A DNA stretch of 64,000 bases from Paracoccus gahaiensis (GCF_005048225.1 NZ_SUNI01000005.1:178584-242583); one strand, 5' to 3'; positions 44,547-54,987 are shown, counted from the first letter of the stretch. The notes: generated by a model from the sequence alone, not told the origin. Program-made: numbers and translations.

Positions 44547-47084
44547 ATGCCCTATGATCCCGCGACAAGCGAAGCCCGCTGGCAGGCAGCCTGGGCCGAG
44601 GCCGGCAGCTTCACCGCCATCCGCGACGACCGCCCCAAGTATTACGTGCTCGAGATGTTCCCCTATCCCTCGGGGCGCATCCATATGGGCCATGTGCGCA
44701 ACTACACGATGGGCGATGTGGTGGCGCGGTTCAAGCGGGCGCAGGGGTTCAGCGTGCTGCATCCGATGGGCTGGGACGCCTTCGGGATGCCTGCCGAGAA
44801 CGCCGCGATGGAGCAGGGCGGCCATCCCCGCGACTGGACCTATGCCAATATCGCGACCATGCGCGACCAGTTGAAGCCTCTGGGCCTGTCCATCGACTGG
44901 AGCCGCGAATTCGCCACCTGCGACGACGCCTATGTGGCCCAGCAGCAGGCGCTGTTCCTGGACATGCTGGAGGCGGGCCTCATCACGCGCAAGTCCGCGC
45001 AGGTGAACTGGGACCCGGTCGACATGACCGTCCTGGCCAACGAGCAGGTCATCGACGGCAAGGGCTGGCGGTCGGGCGCTGCAGTCGAGCGGCGCGAGCT
45101 GACGCAGTGGTTCTTCAAGATCAGCGATTACAGCGACGAGCTGCTGGAGGCGCTGGACGGGCTGAAGGGCTGGCCCGAGAAGGTGCGGCTGATGCAGGCC
45201 AACTGGATCGGCCGCTCGCGCGGGTTGCAGTTCAGCTTCAAGACGATCGACGCGCCGAAGGGCCATGACGCGATCGAGGTCTACACGACCCGTCCCGACA
45301 CGCTGCGGGGCGCCAGCTTCGTGGCGCTGTCGCCGGACCATCCGCTGGTCCGCGACATGGCGACCCGTGCCGACATCGCCGCCTTCATCGAGGAGTGCCG
45401 CAAGACCGGCACCACCGAGGAGGCGATCGAGACCGCGCCCAAGCTGGGGCTGGACACCGGCCTGACCGTCTCGCATCCGCTGGACCCGGACTGGCACCTG
45501 CCGGTCTGGATCGCGAACTTCGTGCTGATGGACTATGGCACCGGCGCGATCTTCGGCTGCCCGGCGCATGACGAACGCGACCACGACTTTGCCGTGAAAT
45601 ACGGCCTGCCGATCCGCGCGGCCTTTGGCCAGCCCGGCATGGACCGGGCACAGGCCGATGCGCTGGTGGCCGATGCGCCCTTCGTTCCCGGCAAGACCGA
45701 GGCCGTCACCTATGTCCGCGGTTTCGCGGGCGATGCCGACCAGAGTGCCGATGCCGCGATCGGCGCGGCCATCGCGCATGCCGAGATCGACGGCTGGGGC
45801 GAGGGCGTCACCAAGTTCCGCCTGCGCGACTGGGGCATCTCGCGCCAGCGCTATTGGGGCTGCCCGATCCCGGTCGTCCATTGCGACACCTGCGGGACCG
45901 TCCCCGAGGCCAAGGCCAACCTGCCCGTGCTGCTGCCGCAGGACGTGACCTTCGACGTGCCGGGCAACCCGCTGGACCGTCATCCGACCTGGCGGCAGGC
46001 GACCTGTCCCAAATGTGGCGGGGCGGCGCGGCGCGAGACGGACACGATGGACACCTTTGTCGATTCGTCCTGGTATTACGCCCGCTTCACCTCGCCGGGG
46101 GCTTCGACGCCCACGACCCGGGCCGATGCGGATTACTGGATGAATGTCGACCAGTATATCGGCGGCATCGAGCATGCGATCCTGCACCTGCTCTATTCGC
46201 GCTTCTTCGCCCGGGCGATGGTCAAGACCGGGCACCTGTCCGATGCCGCGAAGGAGCCCTTCGATGCGCTGTTCACGCAAGGCATGGTGACGCACGAGAT
46301 CTACATGACCCGCGACGATCGGGACCGTCCGGTCTATCACCTGCCCGAGGATGTGACCGACGGGCAGCTGGCCGACGGGCGGGCGGTGACGGTCATCCCC
46401 TCGGCCAAGATGTCGAAGTCCAAGAAGAACGTCGTCGATCCGGTGAACATCGTGGACAGCTTCGGCGCGGACACGGCACGCTGGTTCATGCTGTCGGACA
46501 GCCCGCCCGAGCGGGACGTGGAATGGACCTCGGCCGGGGCCGAGGCCGCGCACAAGTTCCTGTCGCGGGTCTTCCGGCTGGCCGAAGAGACGCCCGAGGC
46601 GGGCGGCGACGATCCCGATCTGACGCGGGCGGCCCATCGTGCGATTGCCGACGTGACCCGCGCGATCGAGGGGTTCGCCTTCAACAAGGCCGTGGCGAAG
46701 CTTTATGAACTGGCCAATGCGGTCGGCAAATCGCAGGCCGGGGGCGAGGCGCGCCGCGCCGCGCTGCGGATCCTGGCGCAGCTGATGGCGCCGATGGTGC
46801 CGCATCTGGCCGAGGAGGTCTGGGCGGCCTCGGGCGGGCAGGGCATGGTCGTCGATGCGCGCTGGCCCGTGGCCGATCCCGCGCTGCTGGAGGAGGACAG
46901 CGTGACCCTGCCCATCCAGATCAACGGCAAGCGCCGGGCCGAGATCACCGTCCCCAAGGACATGGACAAGGCGCGGATCGAGGCGCTGGTGCTGGCCGAC
47001 GAGACGGTGCAGCGCTTCCTGGAGGGCGCGGCGCCCAAGAAGCTGATCGTGGTGCCGGGGCGGATCGTCAATGTCGTCGCATAG
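44547..47084 (+). CDS. leuS: Leucyl-tRNA synthetase
   Basis: An 845-aa class I leucyl-tRNA synthetase. HIGH-type motif [11 protein letters not shown] (about residues 41-51), the CP1 editing domain (about 220-420, with threonine-rich TTRPDTL and [20 protein letters not shown]), KMSKS motif [14 protein letters not shown] (about 620) and the C-terminal tRNA-binding domain are all in place. Length is normal. The 3' end overlaps lptE by 14 nt, so leuS-lptE-holA form one rightward unit. Confidence 0.98.
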   Translation: MPYDPATSEARWQAAWAEAGSFTAIRDDRPKYYVLEMFPYPSGRIHMGHVRNYTMGDVVARFKRAQGFSVLHPMGWDAFGMPAENAAMEQGGHPRDWTYANIATMRDQLKPLGLSIDWSREFATCDDAYVAQQQALFLDMLEAGLITRKSAQVNWDPVDMTVLANEQVIDGKGWRSGAAVERRELTQWFFKISDYSDELLEALDGLKGWPEKVRLMQANWIGRSRGLQFSFKTIDAPKGHDAIEVYTTRPDTLRGASFVALSPDHPLVRDMATRADIAAFIEECRKTGTTEEAIETAPKLGLDTGLTVSHPLDPDWHLPVWIANFVLMDYGTGAIFGCPAHDERDHDFAVKYGLPIRAAFGQPGMDRAQADALVADAPFVPGKTEAVTYVRGFAGDADQSADAAIGAAIAHAEIDGWGEGVTKFRLRDWGISRQRYWGCPIPVVHCDTCGTVPEAKANLPVLLPQDVTFDVPGNPLDRHPTWRQATCPKCGGAARRETDTMDTFVDSSWYYARFTSPGASTPTTRADADYWMNVDQYIGGIEHAILHLLYSRFFARAMVKTGHLSDAAKEPFDALFTQGMVTHEIYMTRDDRDRPVYHLPEDVTDGQLADGRAVTVIPSAKMSKSKKNVVDPVNIVDSFGADTARWFMLSDSPPERDVEWTSAGAEAAHKFLSRVFRLAEETPEAGGDDPDLTRAAHRAIADVTRAIEGFAFNKAVAKLYELANAVGKSQAGGEARRAALRILAQLMAPMVPHLAEEVWAASGGQGMVVDARWPVADPALLEEDSVTLPIQINGKRRAEITVPKDMDKARIEALVLADETVQRFLEGAAPKKLIVVPGRIVNVVA

Positions 47085-47565
47085 CCGCCGCAGGGTCCTG
47101 CTGGGCGGGCTGGCCTTGGCCCTGCTTGCGGGCTGCGGGCTGAGCCCGGTCTATGGGCCGGGCGGGGGCGGCAGCCGCCTGTTCGGGCGGGTGCGCCCGC
47201 GCGATCCGGACACGCCCATCGACTTTGCCTTCAACCGCCGCCTGGCCGAGCGGTTGGGCCCCGAGGAGGCGGCGGTCTATGACCTGGACTATCGGATCTC
47301 GGCCGGGGTGGTGGCGCAGGCGATCACGCCCGACGAGGTGACGACGCGCTATTCGCTGAACGGCACCGCCGATTTCGCGCTGACCGGGCCGGATGGCGCG
47401 GTGGTCGTGCAGGGGCGGGTCAGCAGCTTCACCTCCTATTCCACGACCGGGACGACGATCTCGACCCTGGCCGCCGAGGGGGATGCCCGCGAGCGGCTGG
47501 CGCTGATGCTGGCCGATCAGGTGGTGACGCGGCTTCTGGCCGCCGCCTCCGGCCTGCCGGACTGA
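47071..47565 (+). CDS. lptE: LptE-like LPS-assembly lipoprotein
   Basis: A 164-aa lipoprotein with a twin-Arg-like start ([19 protein letters not shown]) and lipobox LAGC (Cys at 21). The position between leuS and holA is the usual position of lptE, the plug partner of the LptD outer-membrane LPS translocon; the similarity itself is modest, as is normal for LptE. The start overlaps leuS by 14 nt and the stop is 4 bp from holA. Confidence 0.82.
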   Translation: MSSHSRRRVLLGGLALALLAGCGLSPVYGPGGGGSRLFGRVRPRDPDTPIDFAFNRRLAERLGPEEAAVYDLDYRISAGVVAQAITPDEVTTRYSLNGTADFALTGPDGAVVVQGRVSSFTSYSTTGTTISTLAAEGDARERLALMLADQVVTRLLAAASGLPD

Positions 47566-47569
47566 CGGG

Positions 47570-48598
47570 ATGCTGCTGAAGGGGGCCGAGATCGCGCGCT
47601 ATTTGGCCCGCCCCGACCCCTCGCGGCCGGGGCTGCTGATCCATGGGCAGGATGCGATGCGGGTGGCCCTGAAGCGCGCCGAGGCGGTGCGCGCCTTGGT
47701 GGGCGAGAGCGCCGACGAGGAGATGCGCCTGACCCGCATGCCCGGCGCGGGACTGAAGCGCGACCCCGCGCAGCTGGTCGATGCGGTGCGCGAGGTGGGG
47801 TTCTTTCCCGGCCCCCGCGTGGTGGTGGTCGAGGACACGCCCGATCTGGCGACCGACGCGATCCGCGCGGCACTCGAGGGCTGGCGGCAGGGCGATGCGG
47901 TGGTCGTGGTGACGGCGGGGGCGCTGTCCAAGAGCTCGGCCCTGCGCAAGCTGTTCGAGACGCATGGCCAGGCGGTGACCGCGCCGATCTATGACGATCC
48001 GCCGGGCGAGGACGAGGTCGCGCGCTGGCTGGCGGATGCCGGGCTGCGCGAGGTCCCGCGCGAGGCCATGCGCGAGATGATGCTGCTGTCGCGCGCGCTG
48101 GACCCGGGCGATCTGCGCCAGACGGTCGAGAAGATCGGGCTGTACAAGCATGGCGATCCCACGCCGCTGACGGTCGAGGAGATCGCCCTGCTGGCTCCCG
48201 CCACCATCGAGGCCGATCTGGACGAGCTGATCCATGCCGTCGCGGACCGGCGCGAGGCCGAGTTCGGCCCGCTGATGCGGCGCGTGGACCAGCAGGGGAT
48301 CGCCCCGGTCACGCTGTGCATCGCCGCCCTGCGCCATTTCCGCGCCCTGCATCTGGCCGCCGCCGATCCGGCGGGGCCGGGCGTGGCGCTGGCCCGAGCG
48401 CGGCCGCCGGTCTTCGGGCCGCGCCGCGACCGGATGGCGCGGCAGGCGCAGGCCTGGGGGATGGGGCCGCTGGAGGAGGCGGTCTCGTCCTTGCTGGCCA
48501 CCGACATGGTGCTGCGCTCGGCCAGCCGGGCGCCGCAGATGGCGCTGGTCGAGCGCGCGCTGCTGCGACTGGCGATGAAGCCCCGGGGGCGGCGGTGA
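47570..48598 (+). CDS. holA: DNA polymerase III subunit delta
   Basis: A 342-aa clamp-loader delta subunit. Sections typical of HolA are ARYLARPDPSRPGLLIHGQDAMRV, FFPGPRVVVVEDTPD (walker-like region without a functional P-loop), KLFETHG...DDPPGEDEVARWL and the C-terminal helical collar (LDQQGI-like RVDQQGIAPVTLCIAALRHF). It follows lptE and ends in a GTGA overlap with the flavoprotein gene. Confidence 0.93.
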   Translation: MLLKGAEIARYLARPDPSRPGLLIHGQDAMRVALKRAEAVRALVGESADEEMRLTRMPGAGLKRDPAQLVDAVREVGFFPGPRVVVVEDTPDLATDAIRAALEGWRQGDAVVVVTAGALSKSSALRKLFETHGQAVTAPIYDDPPGEDEVARWLADAGLREVPREAMREMMLLSRALDPGDLRQTVEKIGLYKHGDPTPLTVEEIALLAPATIEADLDELIHAVADRREAEFGPLMRRVDQQGIAPVTLCIAALRHFRALHLAAADPAGPGVALARARPPVFGPRRDRMARQAQAWGMGPLEEAVSSLLATDMVLRSASRAPQMALVERALLRLAMKPRGRR

Positions 48599-49830
48599 GC
48601 GATTCGGAGGCGATCGATGCGCTGGTGATCGGCGCAGGGCCTGCCGGGTTGATGGCCGCCGAGGCGCTGATGGCGCCGGGCCGCCGCGTGGTGGTGGCCG
48701 AGGCCATGCCCACCCCCGCGCGCAAGTTCCTGATGGCGGGGAAATCGGGGCTGAACCTGACCAAGGCCGAGCCTCTGCCCGAGTTCGCGCGCGGGATCGC
48801 GGGCGGGACCGGGGGCTGCCTGCCCCCGGACCCCCGGGGATATTTATGGACCGCTGCAGGGGAATTCGGGCCCGAGGCGGTGAGGGATTGGGCCGAGGGC
48901 CTGGGGATCGCGCTGTTCACCGGCTCGACGGGGCGGGTGTTTCCGGTCGGCATGAAGGCCTCGCCGCTGCTGCGGGCCTGGCTGGCGCGGCTGCGGGCGG
49001 GCGGGGTCGAGCTGCGGTCGTGCTGGCGGTGGGTCGGGATGGAGGGCGGCTGGGCGTTCGAGACCCCCGATGGCCCGCGGCGGGTGCGGCCCCGGGTGAC
49101 GGTGCTTGCCCTGGGCGGGGCCAGCTGGCCACGGCTCGGCTCGGACGGGGCCTGGGTCCCGATGCTGGCGGGGGCGGGGGTGGCGGTCGCGCCGTTCCGG
49201 CCCGCGAACATGGGGTTCCGTGTCGAGTGGTCGCCGCCCATGGCGCGGGTCTTCGGGGCGGCGGTGAAAGGCGTGGCGATCCGGGCGGGGCGCAGCTTAA
49301 GCCGGGGCGAGTGGGTCGTCACCGCCCAGGGGATCGAGGGCGGCGGGGTCTATGCGGTCGCGGCAGAGATGCGCGACGGGGCCGAGGCAGTGGTGGATCT
49401 GGCCCCGGATCTGGACCCTGACGCCCTGTCCATGCGATTCGCACAGCTGCGTGGGCGGTTGAGCCTGGGCAACTGGCTGCGGCGGGCCTTGAGCGATCCG
49501 GTGAAGGTCGCGCTGCTTCTGGAATGGGGCCGGCCGCTGCCCTCGGATCCGGCGGGATGGGCCGCGCGGGCCAAGGCGCTGCCCCTGCGCCATGCCGGAC
49601 CGATGGGGCTGGCGCGCGCCATCTCCTCGGCCGGGGGGATCGAGACGGGCGCGCTGACCGCCGATCTGGAGCTGCGCGCCCGTCCGGGCGTCTTTGCCGC
49701 GGGCGAGATGCTGGACTGGGAGGCGCCGACGGGCGGCTATCTGCTGACGACCTGCCTCGCGACCGGGCGCCGCGCGGGCGAGGCCGCGGCACGGCGCCTG
49801 GCGGATCAGGACGCCGTGACGGCCTTATAG
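48595..49830 (+). CDS. NAD(P)/FAD-dependent oxidoreductase (HI0933/TIGR03862-like) with repeat insertion
   Basis: A 411-aa flavoprotein of the HI0933-like family. FAD-binding VIGAGPAGLMAAE (residues 11-23), the MAGKSGLNLTKAEP loop and the C-terminal FAAGEMLDWEAPTGGYLL are intact; function of the family is unknown. The start is GTG 48595, overlapping the holA stop. Residues 72-87 (GTGGCLPPDPRGYLWT) are encoded by a copy of the dispersed GC-rich repeat and have replaced part of the segment between the FAD loop and GPEAVRDWA, keeping frame. The last 25 nt overlap the convergent GST gene. Confidence 0.9.
   Translation: MSDSEAIDALVIGAGPAGLMAAEALMAPGRRVVVAEAMPTPARKFLMAGKSGLNLTKAEPLPEFARGIAGGTGGCLPPDPRGYLWTAAGEFGPEAVRDWAEGLGIALFTGSTGRVFPVGMKASPLLRAWLARLRAGGVELRSCWRWVGMEGGWAFETPDGPRRVRPRVTVLALGGASWPRLGSDGAWVPMLAGAGVAVAPFRPANMGFRVEWSPPMARVFGAAVKGVAIRAGRSLSRGEWVVTAQGIEGGGVYAVAAEMRDGAEAVVDLAPDLDPDALSMRFAQLRGRLSLGNWLRRALSDPVKVALLLEWGRPLPSDPAGWAARAKALPLRHAGPMGLARAISSAGGIETGALTADLELRARPGVFAAGEMLDWEAPTGGYLLTTCLATGRRAGEAAARRLADQDAVTAL
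48810..48850 (+). repeat. Dispersed GC-rich repeat, copy 6, inside a reading frame
   Basis: CGGGGGCTGCCTGCCCCCGG forms the dyad, then ACCCCCGGGGATATTTATGGACC, the core. It is translated in frame within the HI0933-like flavoprotein. Confidence 0.75.
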
Positions 49831-50393
49831 GCCGGGCGCAGGCGCATGCGGTCCAGATAGTCCGACAGGCGCGCCTCGACCACCGGGAAGCGCGCGGTCA
49901 GTGCCCAGTCCAGGCAATGGGTCAGGATGATGTCGGGCACGGTCATCCGCTCGCCCATCAGGAAGGGGCCCTCGGACATGCGATGGACCAGGGTCTTCTG
50001 GCTGGTCTCGAATTCCCACCGCAGGGTGTTCTTGATGGCGCTGAGGCGCATCTCCTCGGGCAGGATGAAGCTGTGGCGGGCGGCCAGCCACAGGGCCGCG
50101 TCGAACTCGTCCAGCAGGAACTGGGTCAGGCTGTCCTGCCGCGCCCGGTCCAGCGTGCCCGCCGGATGGGTCAGCTGGCCGTGGCGGTCGGCCAGATAGG
50201 TGAGGATCGCGGTCGAATCGGTGATCGGCGTGCCGTCGTCGATCAGCACCGGGACCTTGCCCGCCGGGTTGAAGGGCACGACCCCCTCGCTGCGTGGATT
50301 GGCGGCGATGTGGTCGTAGGGCTGGCCCAGTTCCTGCAGCATCCACAGGACGCGGAAGGCGCGGGACTTGGCGGTGCCGATGACACGGTACAT
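49806..50393 (-). CDS. Glutathione S-transferase family protein
   Basis: A 195-aa GST with an N-terminal thioredoxin-like domain (MYRVIGTAKSRAFRVLWMLQELG, then FNPAGKVPVLIDDG and TDSTAILTYLADRHG with the gamma-Glu-binding Asp-Ser) and a C-terminal helical domain. The catalytic Ser/Cys position near residue 10 reads KSRAFR, as in Beta/Theta-like bacterial members. Cytoplasmic; substrate unknown. Starts at ATG 50393; convergent and overlapping the flavoprotein by 25 nt. Confidence 0.9.
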   Translation of the reverse strand: MYRVIGTAKSRAFRVLWMLQELGQPYDHIAANPRSEGVVPFNPAGKVPVLIDDGTPITDSTAILTYLADRHGQLTHPAGTLDRARQDSLTQFLLDEFDAALWLAARHSFILPEEMRLSAIKNTLRWEFETSQKTLVHRMSEGPFLMGERMTVPDIILTHCLDWALTARFPVVEARLSDYLDRMRLRPAYKAVTAS

Positions 50394-50449
50394 GGGAATC
50401 CTCCTTGCCCCTGGGGTGCGGACAAGAAGGCCCCATGCCCGCGGCCCCG

Positions 50450-51034
50450 TCAAGCGCGGCGGCAGGCCACCAGCTGCTGGCGATACATCTCGGACCGGGC
50501 GTTGACCTGCCCCGCCACCCGCATCAGCCAGCTCTTCTGGCGATAGCTGCCGCTGCGGAAGCCGCCCCGCCCCTCGTGATAGGCCAGGTATTGCGAGGCG
50601 GCGTCGGATTTCGATAGGCCCAGCTGCTGCTGGCTGCCATGCATGTACCAGCCCATAAAGTCGGTCGCATCGCGGATGTTGTCGCGCTGCGCCCGGCGGT
50701 TGCCGGAATTGCGCTGGTATTCCTCCCAGGTGCCGTCCAGCGCCTGCGAATAGCCGAAGGCGCTGCTCTGCCGCCCGATGGGGATGACGCCAAGCGCATA
50801 TTGATGCGGCGTGCGGGCGTCACCGATGAATTTCGATTCCTGGTACATGGTCGCCATCTGCACATGCACCGGCACGCCCCATTTGCGTTCGGTCTGGCGC
50901 ATGGCGCGCAGATAGGCCGGCCGTTCGGCCGCGATGGCGCATGCATTGTCCAGCTGGCGCGGCGCGCTGTAATTGCCGCCGCCGCCGCAGGAGGCGACCA
51001 GCCCCACGATGGCCAGTTTCAGAAGCCTGTTCAT
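50450..51034 (-). CDS. SLT-type lytic transglycosylase-like lipoprotein
   Basis: A 194-aa lipoprotein (LVASC, lipobox Cys at 16) with a lysozyme-like SLT fold. Family pieces are MYQESKF (catalytic Glu in QES), the atypical stretch GVIPIGRQSSAFGYSQALDGTWEEY, ATDFMGWYM and YLAYHEGRGGF. It likely cleaves peptidoglycan glycan strands in the periplasm. ATG 51034 is chosen over an upstream in-frame GTG at 51088, which would add a non-signal N-terminus. Confidence 0.88.
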   Translation of the reverse strand: MNRLLKLAIVGLVASCGGGGNYSAPRQLDNACAIAAERPAYLRAMRQTERKWGVPVHVQMATMYQESKFIGDARTPHQYALGVIPIGRQSSAFGYSQALDGTWEEYQRNSGNRRAQRDNIRDATDFMGWYMHGSQQQLGLSKSDAASQYLAYHEGRGGFRSGSYRQKSWLMRVAGQVNARSEMYRQQLVACRRA

Positions 51035-51150
51035 TCTACCCTCGTTCTGCTCGTTCTGGGGTTTTGCGCCGATCATAGGGAAAATCACGCAGCGGTGAAA
51101 TCACAATGCCGAAGGGCAGCCGCCCGACCTCGCCTGCCGCGCCCGGCGCC

Positions 51151-51195
51151 GGGCCTCCTTCGGTCTGCAAATATCCCCGCCGGAGGCATCCGCCC
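51151..51195 (-). repeat. Dispersed repeat, copy 7 (reverse)
   Basis: Read on the minus strand: GGCGGATGCCTCCGGCGGGG, then ATATTTGCAGACCGAAGGAGG. It begins immediately at the stop codon of the ModE-like gene. Confidence 0.7.
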
Positions 51196-51591
51196 TCACC
51201 GTCCCGCACCGCCCGTCCGGTCCGCGCCCTCGGGCCGCAGCAGCGCGTTCAGCGCCTGCAGATCGTTCGCGCCCGCCTCCAGCAGCAGCGATTCCAGCGC
51301 GCGGTAATGGGTCAGCACCTTGCCGCCCGTCTCGGTCACCGTCGCGCCGCCGCCGCCCGGGCCGCCGCGCGCGCTGTCGATGACGGGATGGGCAAAGGCC
51401 ACGTTCATCTCCTCGACCAGGGTCCAGGCGCGCTTGTAGCTCATCCCCATCTCGCGCGCGGCGGCCGAGATCGAGCCGAGCCGCGCGATCCGCGCCAGCA
51501 GCTCGGCCTTGCCCGGACCCAGGATCAGCGGCGAATCATATTCGAGCCGCAGCTTGATGCGCAGCCGGGGGCTGGTCGCGGGAGGGGTCAT
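51196..51591 (-). CDS. ModE-type winged-helix transcriptional regulator (DNA-binding domain only)
   Basis: A 131-aa protein matching the N-terminal DNA-binding half of ModE ([40 protein letters not shown]). The C-terminal molybdate-binding (MOP) domains of full ModE are absent, as in several alphaproteobacterial single-domain members. It is divergent from the thiolase gene across about 135 bp. Targets are unknown; no molybdate transporter genes are in the window, though the Moco enzyme MsrP is. Confidence 0.88.
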   Translation of the reverse strand: MTPPATSPRLRIKLRLEYDSPLILGPGKAELLARIARLGSISAAAREMGMSYKRAWTLVEEMNVAFAHPVIDSARGGPGGGGATVTETGGKVLTHYRALESLLLEAGANDLQALNALLRPEGADRTGGAGR

Positions 51592-51726
51592 GCGGGATGC
51601 GGTCCTTCGTTATTCCCCGGCAGCATAGCGCCTTGCGGCCCGGGCCGCAATTTGCCGCGACGGCACGGCTTGCGGGAGGCGCGTCGCAGCCTATCCTGCA
51701 GGCCACGGGAAGAGGAGGCCCGCCCC

Positions 51727-52920
51727 ATGTCCGCAACCGACCCCGCCACCCAGATCGTCATCCTGTCCGGCGCCCGCACGGCGATCGGCACCTTCGGCGG
51801 CAGCCTTGCGGCGATCCCGCCGATCAGCCTGGCCGCCACCGTCACCCGCGCCGCGCTGGAGCGCGCGGGCGTCGCGCCCGACCGGATCGGGCAGGTCGTC
51901 TTCGGCCATGTCATCAACACCGAGCCGCGCGACATGTATCTGAGCCGCGTCGCCATGCTGGAGGCGGGGATCCCCCACACCACGCCCGCGATGAACGTCA
52001 ACCGGCTCTGCGGATCGGGGGCGCAGGCCATCGTCTCGGCCATGCAGTCGCTGATGCTGGGCGATGCGGGCTTCGCCGTCGCGGGCGGGGCGGAGAGCAT
52101 GAGCCGTGCGCCCTATGTCCTGCCCTCGGCCCGGTTCGGGGCGAAGATGGGCGATCAGGCGATGCTGGACATGATGACCGGCGCGCTGACCTGCCCGATG
52201 GGCACCGGACATATGGGCGTCACGGCGGAGAATGTCGCGGCCGAGCATGACATCTCGCGCGAGGCGCAGGACGCCTTCGCGCTGGAGTCGCAGCACCGCG
52301 CGGCGGCGGCCATCGCGGCGGGGCATTTCCGCGACCAGATCGTGCCGGTCGAGGTGAAGACGCGGCAGGGCATGGTCGCTTTCGACACGGACGAGCATCC
52401 CAAGGCCACCAGCCTCGAGAAGCTGGCCGGGCTGAAGGCGGTGTTCCAGAAGGGCGGCAGCGTCACGGCGGGCAATGCCAGCGGCATCAATGACGGCGCG
52501 GCGGCGCTGGTCCTGGCGCGGGGCGACGCCGCGCGCGAGGCCGGGCTGACCCCGCGCGCCCGGATCCTGGGCTATGCGGTCGCGGGCGTGCGCCCCGAGG
52601 TGATGGGCATCGGCCCGGTCCCCGCCGTGCAGGCGCTGATGGCCCGCACCGGCCTGGGCATCGGCGATTTCGACGTGGTCGAATCGAACGAGGCCTTCGC
52701 CGCGCAGGCTCTGGCGGTGAACAAGGGGCTGGGGCTGGACCCGGCCCGGGTGAACCCCAATGGCGGGGCCATCGCCCTGGGTCATCCGGTCGGCGCGACC
52801 GGCGCGATCCTGACGATCAAGGCGCTGGCGGAACTGGAACGGACCGGCGGCCGGACCGCGCTGATCACCATGTGCATCGGCGGCGGGCAGGGCATCGCCT
52901 TGGCGATCCGGCGCGACTGA
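51727..52920 (+). CDS. Acetyl-CoA C-acyltransferase (thiolase, BktB-like)
   Basis: A 397-aa thiolase. The acyl-accepting Cys95 ([10 protein letters not shown]), His in GHPVGATGA (about 353) and second catalytic Cys in MCIGGGQG (about 383) are all present. Acetyl-CoA acetyltransferases/beta-ketothiolases of this type serve polyhydroxybutyrate or ketogenic metabolism; relatives in Paracoccus are often called BktB/PhaA-like. ATG 51727 follows GAAGAGGAGG, a strong ribosome site. No phaB or phaC is adjacent. Confidence 0.93.
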   Translation: MSATDPATQIVILSGARTAIGTFGGSLAAIPPISLAATVTRAALERAGVAPDRIGQVVFGHVINTEPRDMYLSRVAMLEAGIPHTTPAMNVNRLCGSGAQAIVSAMQSLMLGDAGFAVAGGAESMSRAPYVLPSARFGAKMGDQAMLDMMTGALTCPMGTGHMGVTAENVAAEHDISREAQDAFALESQHRAAAAIAAGHFRDQIVPVEVKTRQGMVAFDTDEHPKATSLEKLAGLKAVFQKGGSVTAGNASGINDGAAALVLARGDAAREAGLTPRARILGYAVAGVRPEVMGIGPVPAVQALMARTGLGIGDFDVVESNEAFAAQALAVNKGLGLDPARVNPNGGAIALGHPVGATGAILTIKALAELERTGGRTALITMCIGGGQGIALAIRRD

Positions 52921-53033
52921 GGCGGCCCGAGAGGGCGATTGCGCGCAGCGGTCTGTTTTCCTGACCGGTTTTGTCTTGCTTTTTGTCGCGAACGCGTCCC
53001 GAGTGACCCGGACAATTCGAGGAGGAAAACGGG

Positions 53034-54797
53034 GTGTCACAGGGAGTTCTGTTCTTTGCCGCGGCCTTGCCGGTCCTGGTGGTCTTTGTGCTGCTGGTGG
53101 TCATGCGCCGGTCGGCCAAGCTGGCCATGCTGGCGGCCTATGCCGTCACCGTGCTGCTGGCGCTGGTCCTGTGGGGCGCGCCTTTGGCGCGGGTCGCGGG
53201 TGCCACCGTCAACGGTCTGGTGACGGCGGTCACGCTGCTCTACATCGTCTTCGGGGCGATCCTGCTGCTGTACACGGTGCAGGAATCCGGAGCGATCCGC
53301 GCCATCCGGCGCGGCTTCACCGATATTTCGCCCGACCGGCGCATCCAGGCGATCATCATCGCCTGGATGTTCGGGTCGATGATCGAGGGGGCCTCGGGCT
53401 TCGGCACGCCGGCGGCGGTCGCGGCGCCCCTGCTGCTGGCCATCGGCTTTCCGGCGATGGCGGCGGTGATGGTCACGCTGATCATCCAGTCCACGCCCGT
53501 GTCCTTCGGCGCGGTGGGCACGCCGATGCTGGTGGGCATCAATACCGGCCTGTCCAACAGCCCCGAGGTCGAGGCCGCCATCTCGCCGCTGACCGTCGCC
53601 GAATACGTGCCGGTCGTGGCCGCGCAGGTGGCGCTGGTCCATGCGCTGGTGGGCGTCCTCGTGCCGCTGCTGATGGTGGGCATGCTGACGCGCTTCTTCG
53701 GGTCCAGCCGCAGCTTTGCGGAAGGGTTCCGGGCGTGGAAATTCGCGATCTTCGCCGGGCTGGCCTTCACGCTGCCCTATCTGGCCGTCGCCTATGTGCT
53801 GGGGCCGGAATTCCCGTCGCTGCTGGGCGGTCTGATCGGTCTGATGATCGTCGTGCCGGCGGCCCGGGCGGGCTGGTTCCTGCCCGACGACCGCTTCGAC
53901 TTTCCGCCCCGCGCGCAATGGGAGGATGGCTGGCAGGGCAAGCTGGAGCCCGATCAGGCCGAACTGGGGCCGGGCGACCGCAACATCCCGCTGCTGACCG
54001 CATGGATGCCCTATGTGATCGTCGCGGTCCTGCTGGTGCTGACGCGGACCATCGCGCCGCTCAAGGCCTGGCTGACCGGGCCGGACACGACGCTGGCGCT
54101 GCGCGACCTGTTCGGGTCGGGGATCAACGCGACGGCGCAGTTCGCCTATTCGCCGGGCACGGTGATGATCATCGCCTCGCTGATCTCGGTCGCGCTGTTC
54201 CGGATGCGGGGCAGCGCCTATGGCCGGGCCTGGGCGATCTCGGGGCGCACGATGATCGCGGCGGCCCCGGCGCTGCTGCTGGCAGTGCCGATGGTGCAGG
54301 TCTTCATCAACTCGGGATCCGAGGGGATGGCCTCGATGCCCATCACCCTGGCCGAGGGGATGGCGGCGGCGACCGGCGCCTCGTGGCCGCTGTTCGCGCC
54401 GATCGTGGGAGCCTTGGGCGCCTTCATCGCCGGGTCGAACACGGTGTCGAACATGATGTTCTCGCTGTTCCAGTTCTCGACCGCGGAAAGCATCGGGCTG
54501 GATCTGGCGGGCATCACCATGGTCGTCGTGCTGCAGGCCGTCGGCGGGGCGGCGGGCAACATGGTCTGCGTGCATAACGTGGTGGCGGCCTCGGCCGTGG
54601 TGGGCCTGACCGACCGCGAGGGCGACATCATCCGCAAGACGCTGATCACCATGGCCTATTACGTGGTGCAGGCGGGCCTGATCGGCATGGCGCTGATCAG
54701 CGGCGGTCTGATGTGGTGGGCGGCGGCGCTGATCTGGGCCGGGGCGGTCGTGCTGGCCATGCGGACCAACCGCAGCCGGGCGATGGTCCGCGCCTGA
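53034..54797 (+). CDS. lldP: L-lactate permease
   Basis: A 587-aa lactate permease of the LctP family with 12-14 helices. Conserved areas include [38 protein letters not shown] and the C-terminal [17 protein letters not shown]. It moves L-lactate with protons. Start is GTG 53034, with GAGGAGGAAAAC ahead. An intrinsic terminator follows. No lactate dehydrogenase genes adjoin it, so the locus is an isolated transporter. Confidence 0.93.
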   Translation: MSQGVLFFAAALPVLVVFVLLVVMRRSAKLAMLAAYAVTVLLALVLWGAPLARVAGATVNGLVTAVTLLYIVFGAILLLYTVQESGAIRAIRRGFTDISPDRRIQAIIIAWMFGSMIEGASGFGTPAAVAAPLLLAIGFPAMAAVMVTLIIQSTPVSFGAVGTPMLVGINTGLSNSPEVEAAISPLTVAEYVPVVAAQVALVHALVGVLVPLLMVGMLTRFFGSSRSFAEGFRAWKFAIFAGLAFTLPYLAVAYVLGPEFPSLLGGLIGLMIVVPAARAGWFLPDDRFDFPPRAQWEDGWQGKLEPDQAELGPGDRNIPLLTAWMPYVIVAVLLVLTRTIAPLKAWLTGPDTTLALRDLFGSGINATAQFAYSPGTVMIIASLISVALFRMRGSAYGRAWAISGRTMIAAAPALLLAVPMVQVFINSGSEGMASMPITLAEGMAAATGASWPLFAPIVGALGAFIAGSNTVSNMMFSLFQFSTAESIGLDLAGITMVVVLQAVGGAAGNMVCVHNVVAASAVVGLTDREGDIIRKTLITMAYYVVQAGLIGMALISGGLMWWAAALIWAGAVVLAMRTNRSRAMVRA

Positions 54798-54816
54798 CAT
54801 CGCGACCTGAACGCAC

Positions 54817-54842
54817 AGGGGCGGCCTTCGGGCCGCCCCTTT
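54817..54842 (+). terminator. Intrinsic terminator after lldP
   Basis: A perfect 10-bp stem (AGGGGCGGCC / GGCCGCCCCT) with TTCG loop, followed by TTCGC. Position 20 bp after the lldP stop. Confidence 0.85.
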
Positions 54843-54882
54843 CGCATGTCCGGTCCCCGCGCGTGCCGGGCAAAAACAGGAA

Positions 54883-54908
54883 CGGGCCGCCCAGCAAAAG
54901 GCGGCCCG
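54883..54908 (-). terminator. Minus-strand hairpin with U-rich tail
   Basis: A 9-bp perfect stem (CGGGCCGCC / GGCGGCCCG) with loop TTTTGCTG on the minus strand, followed by TTCCTGTTTTTG. It ends the transcript carrying the short ORF at 54988-55044. Confidence 0.65.
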
Positions 54909-54987
54909 CGAGATCCAAGGAGATGGTCCGGTTAGGGGCGGATCTGGATCCGGTCCCAACCAGGGTCTGAAGCCTTCGGGGCTGCCC

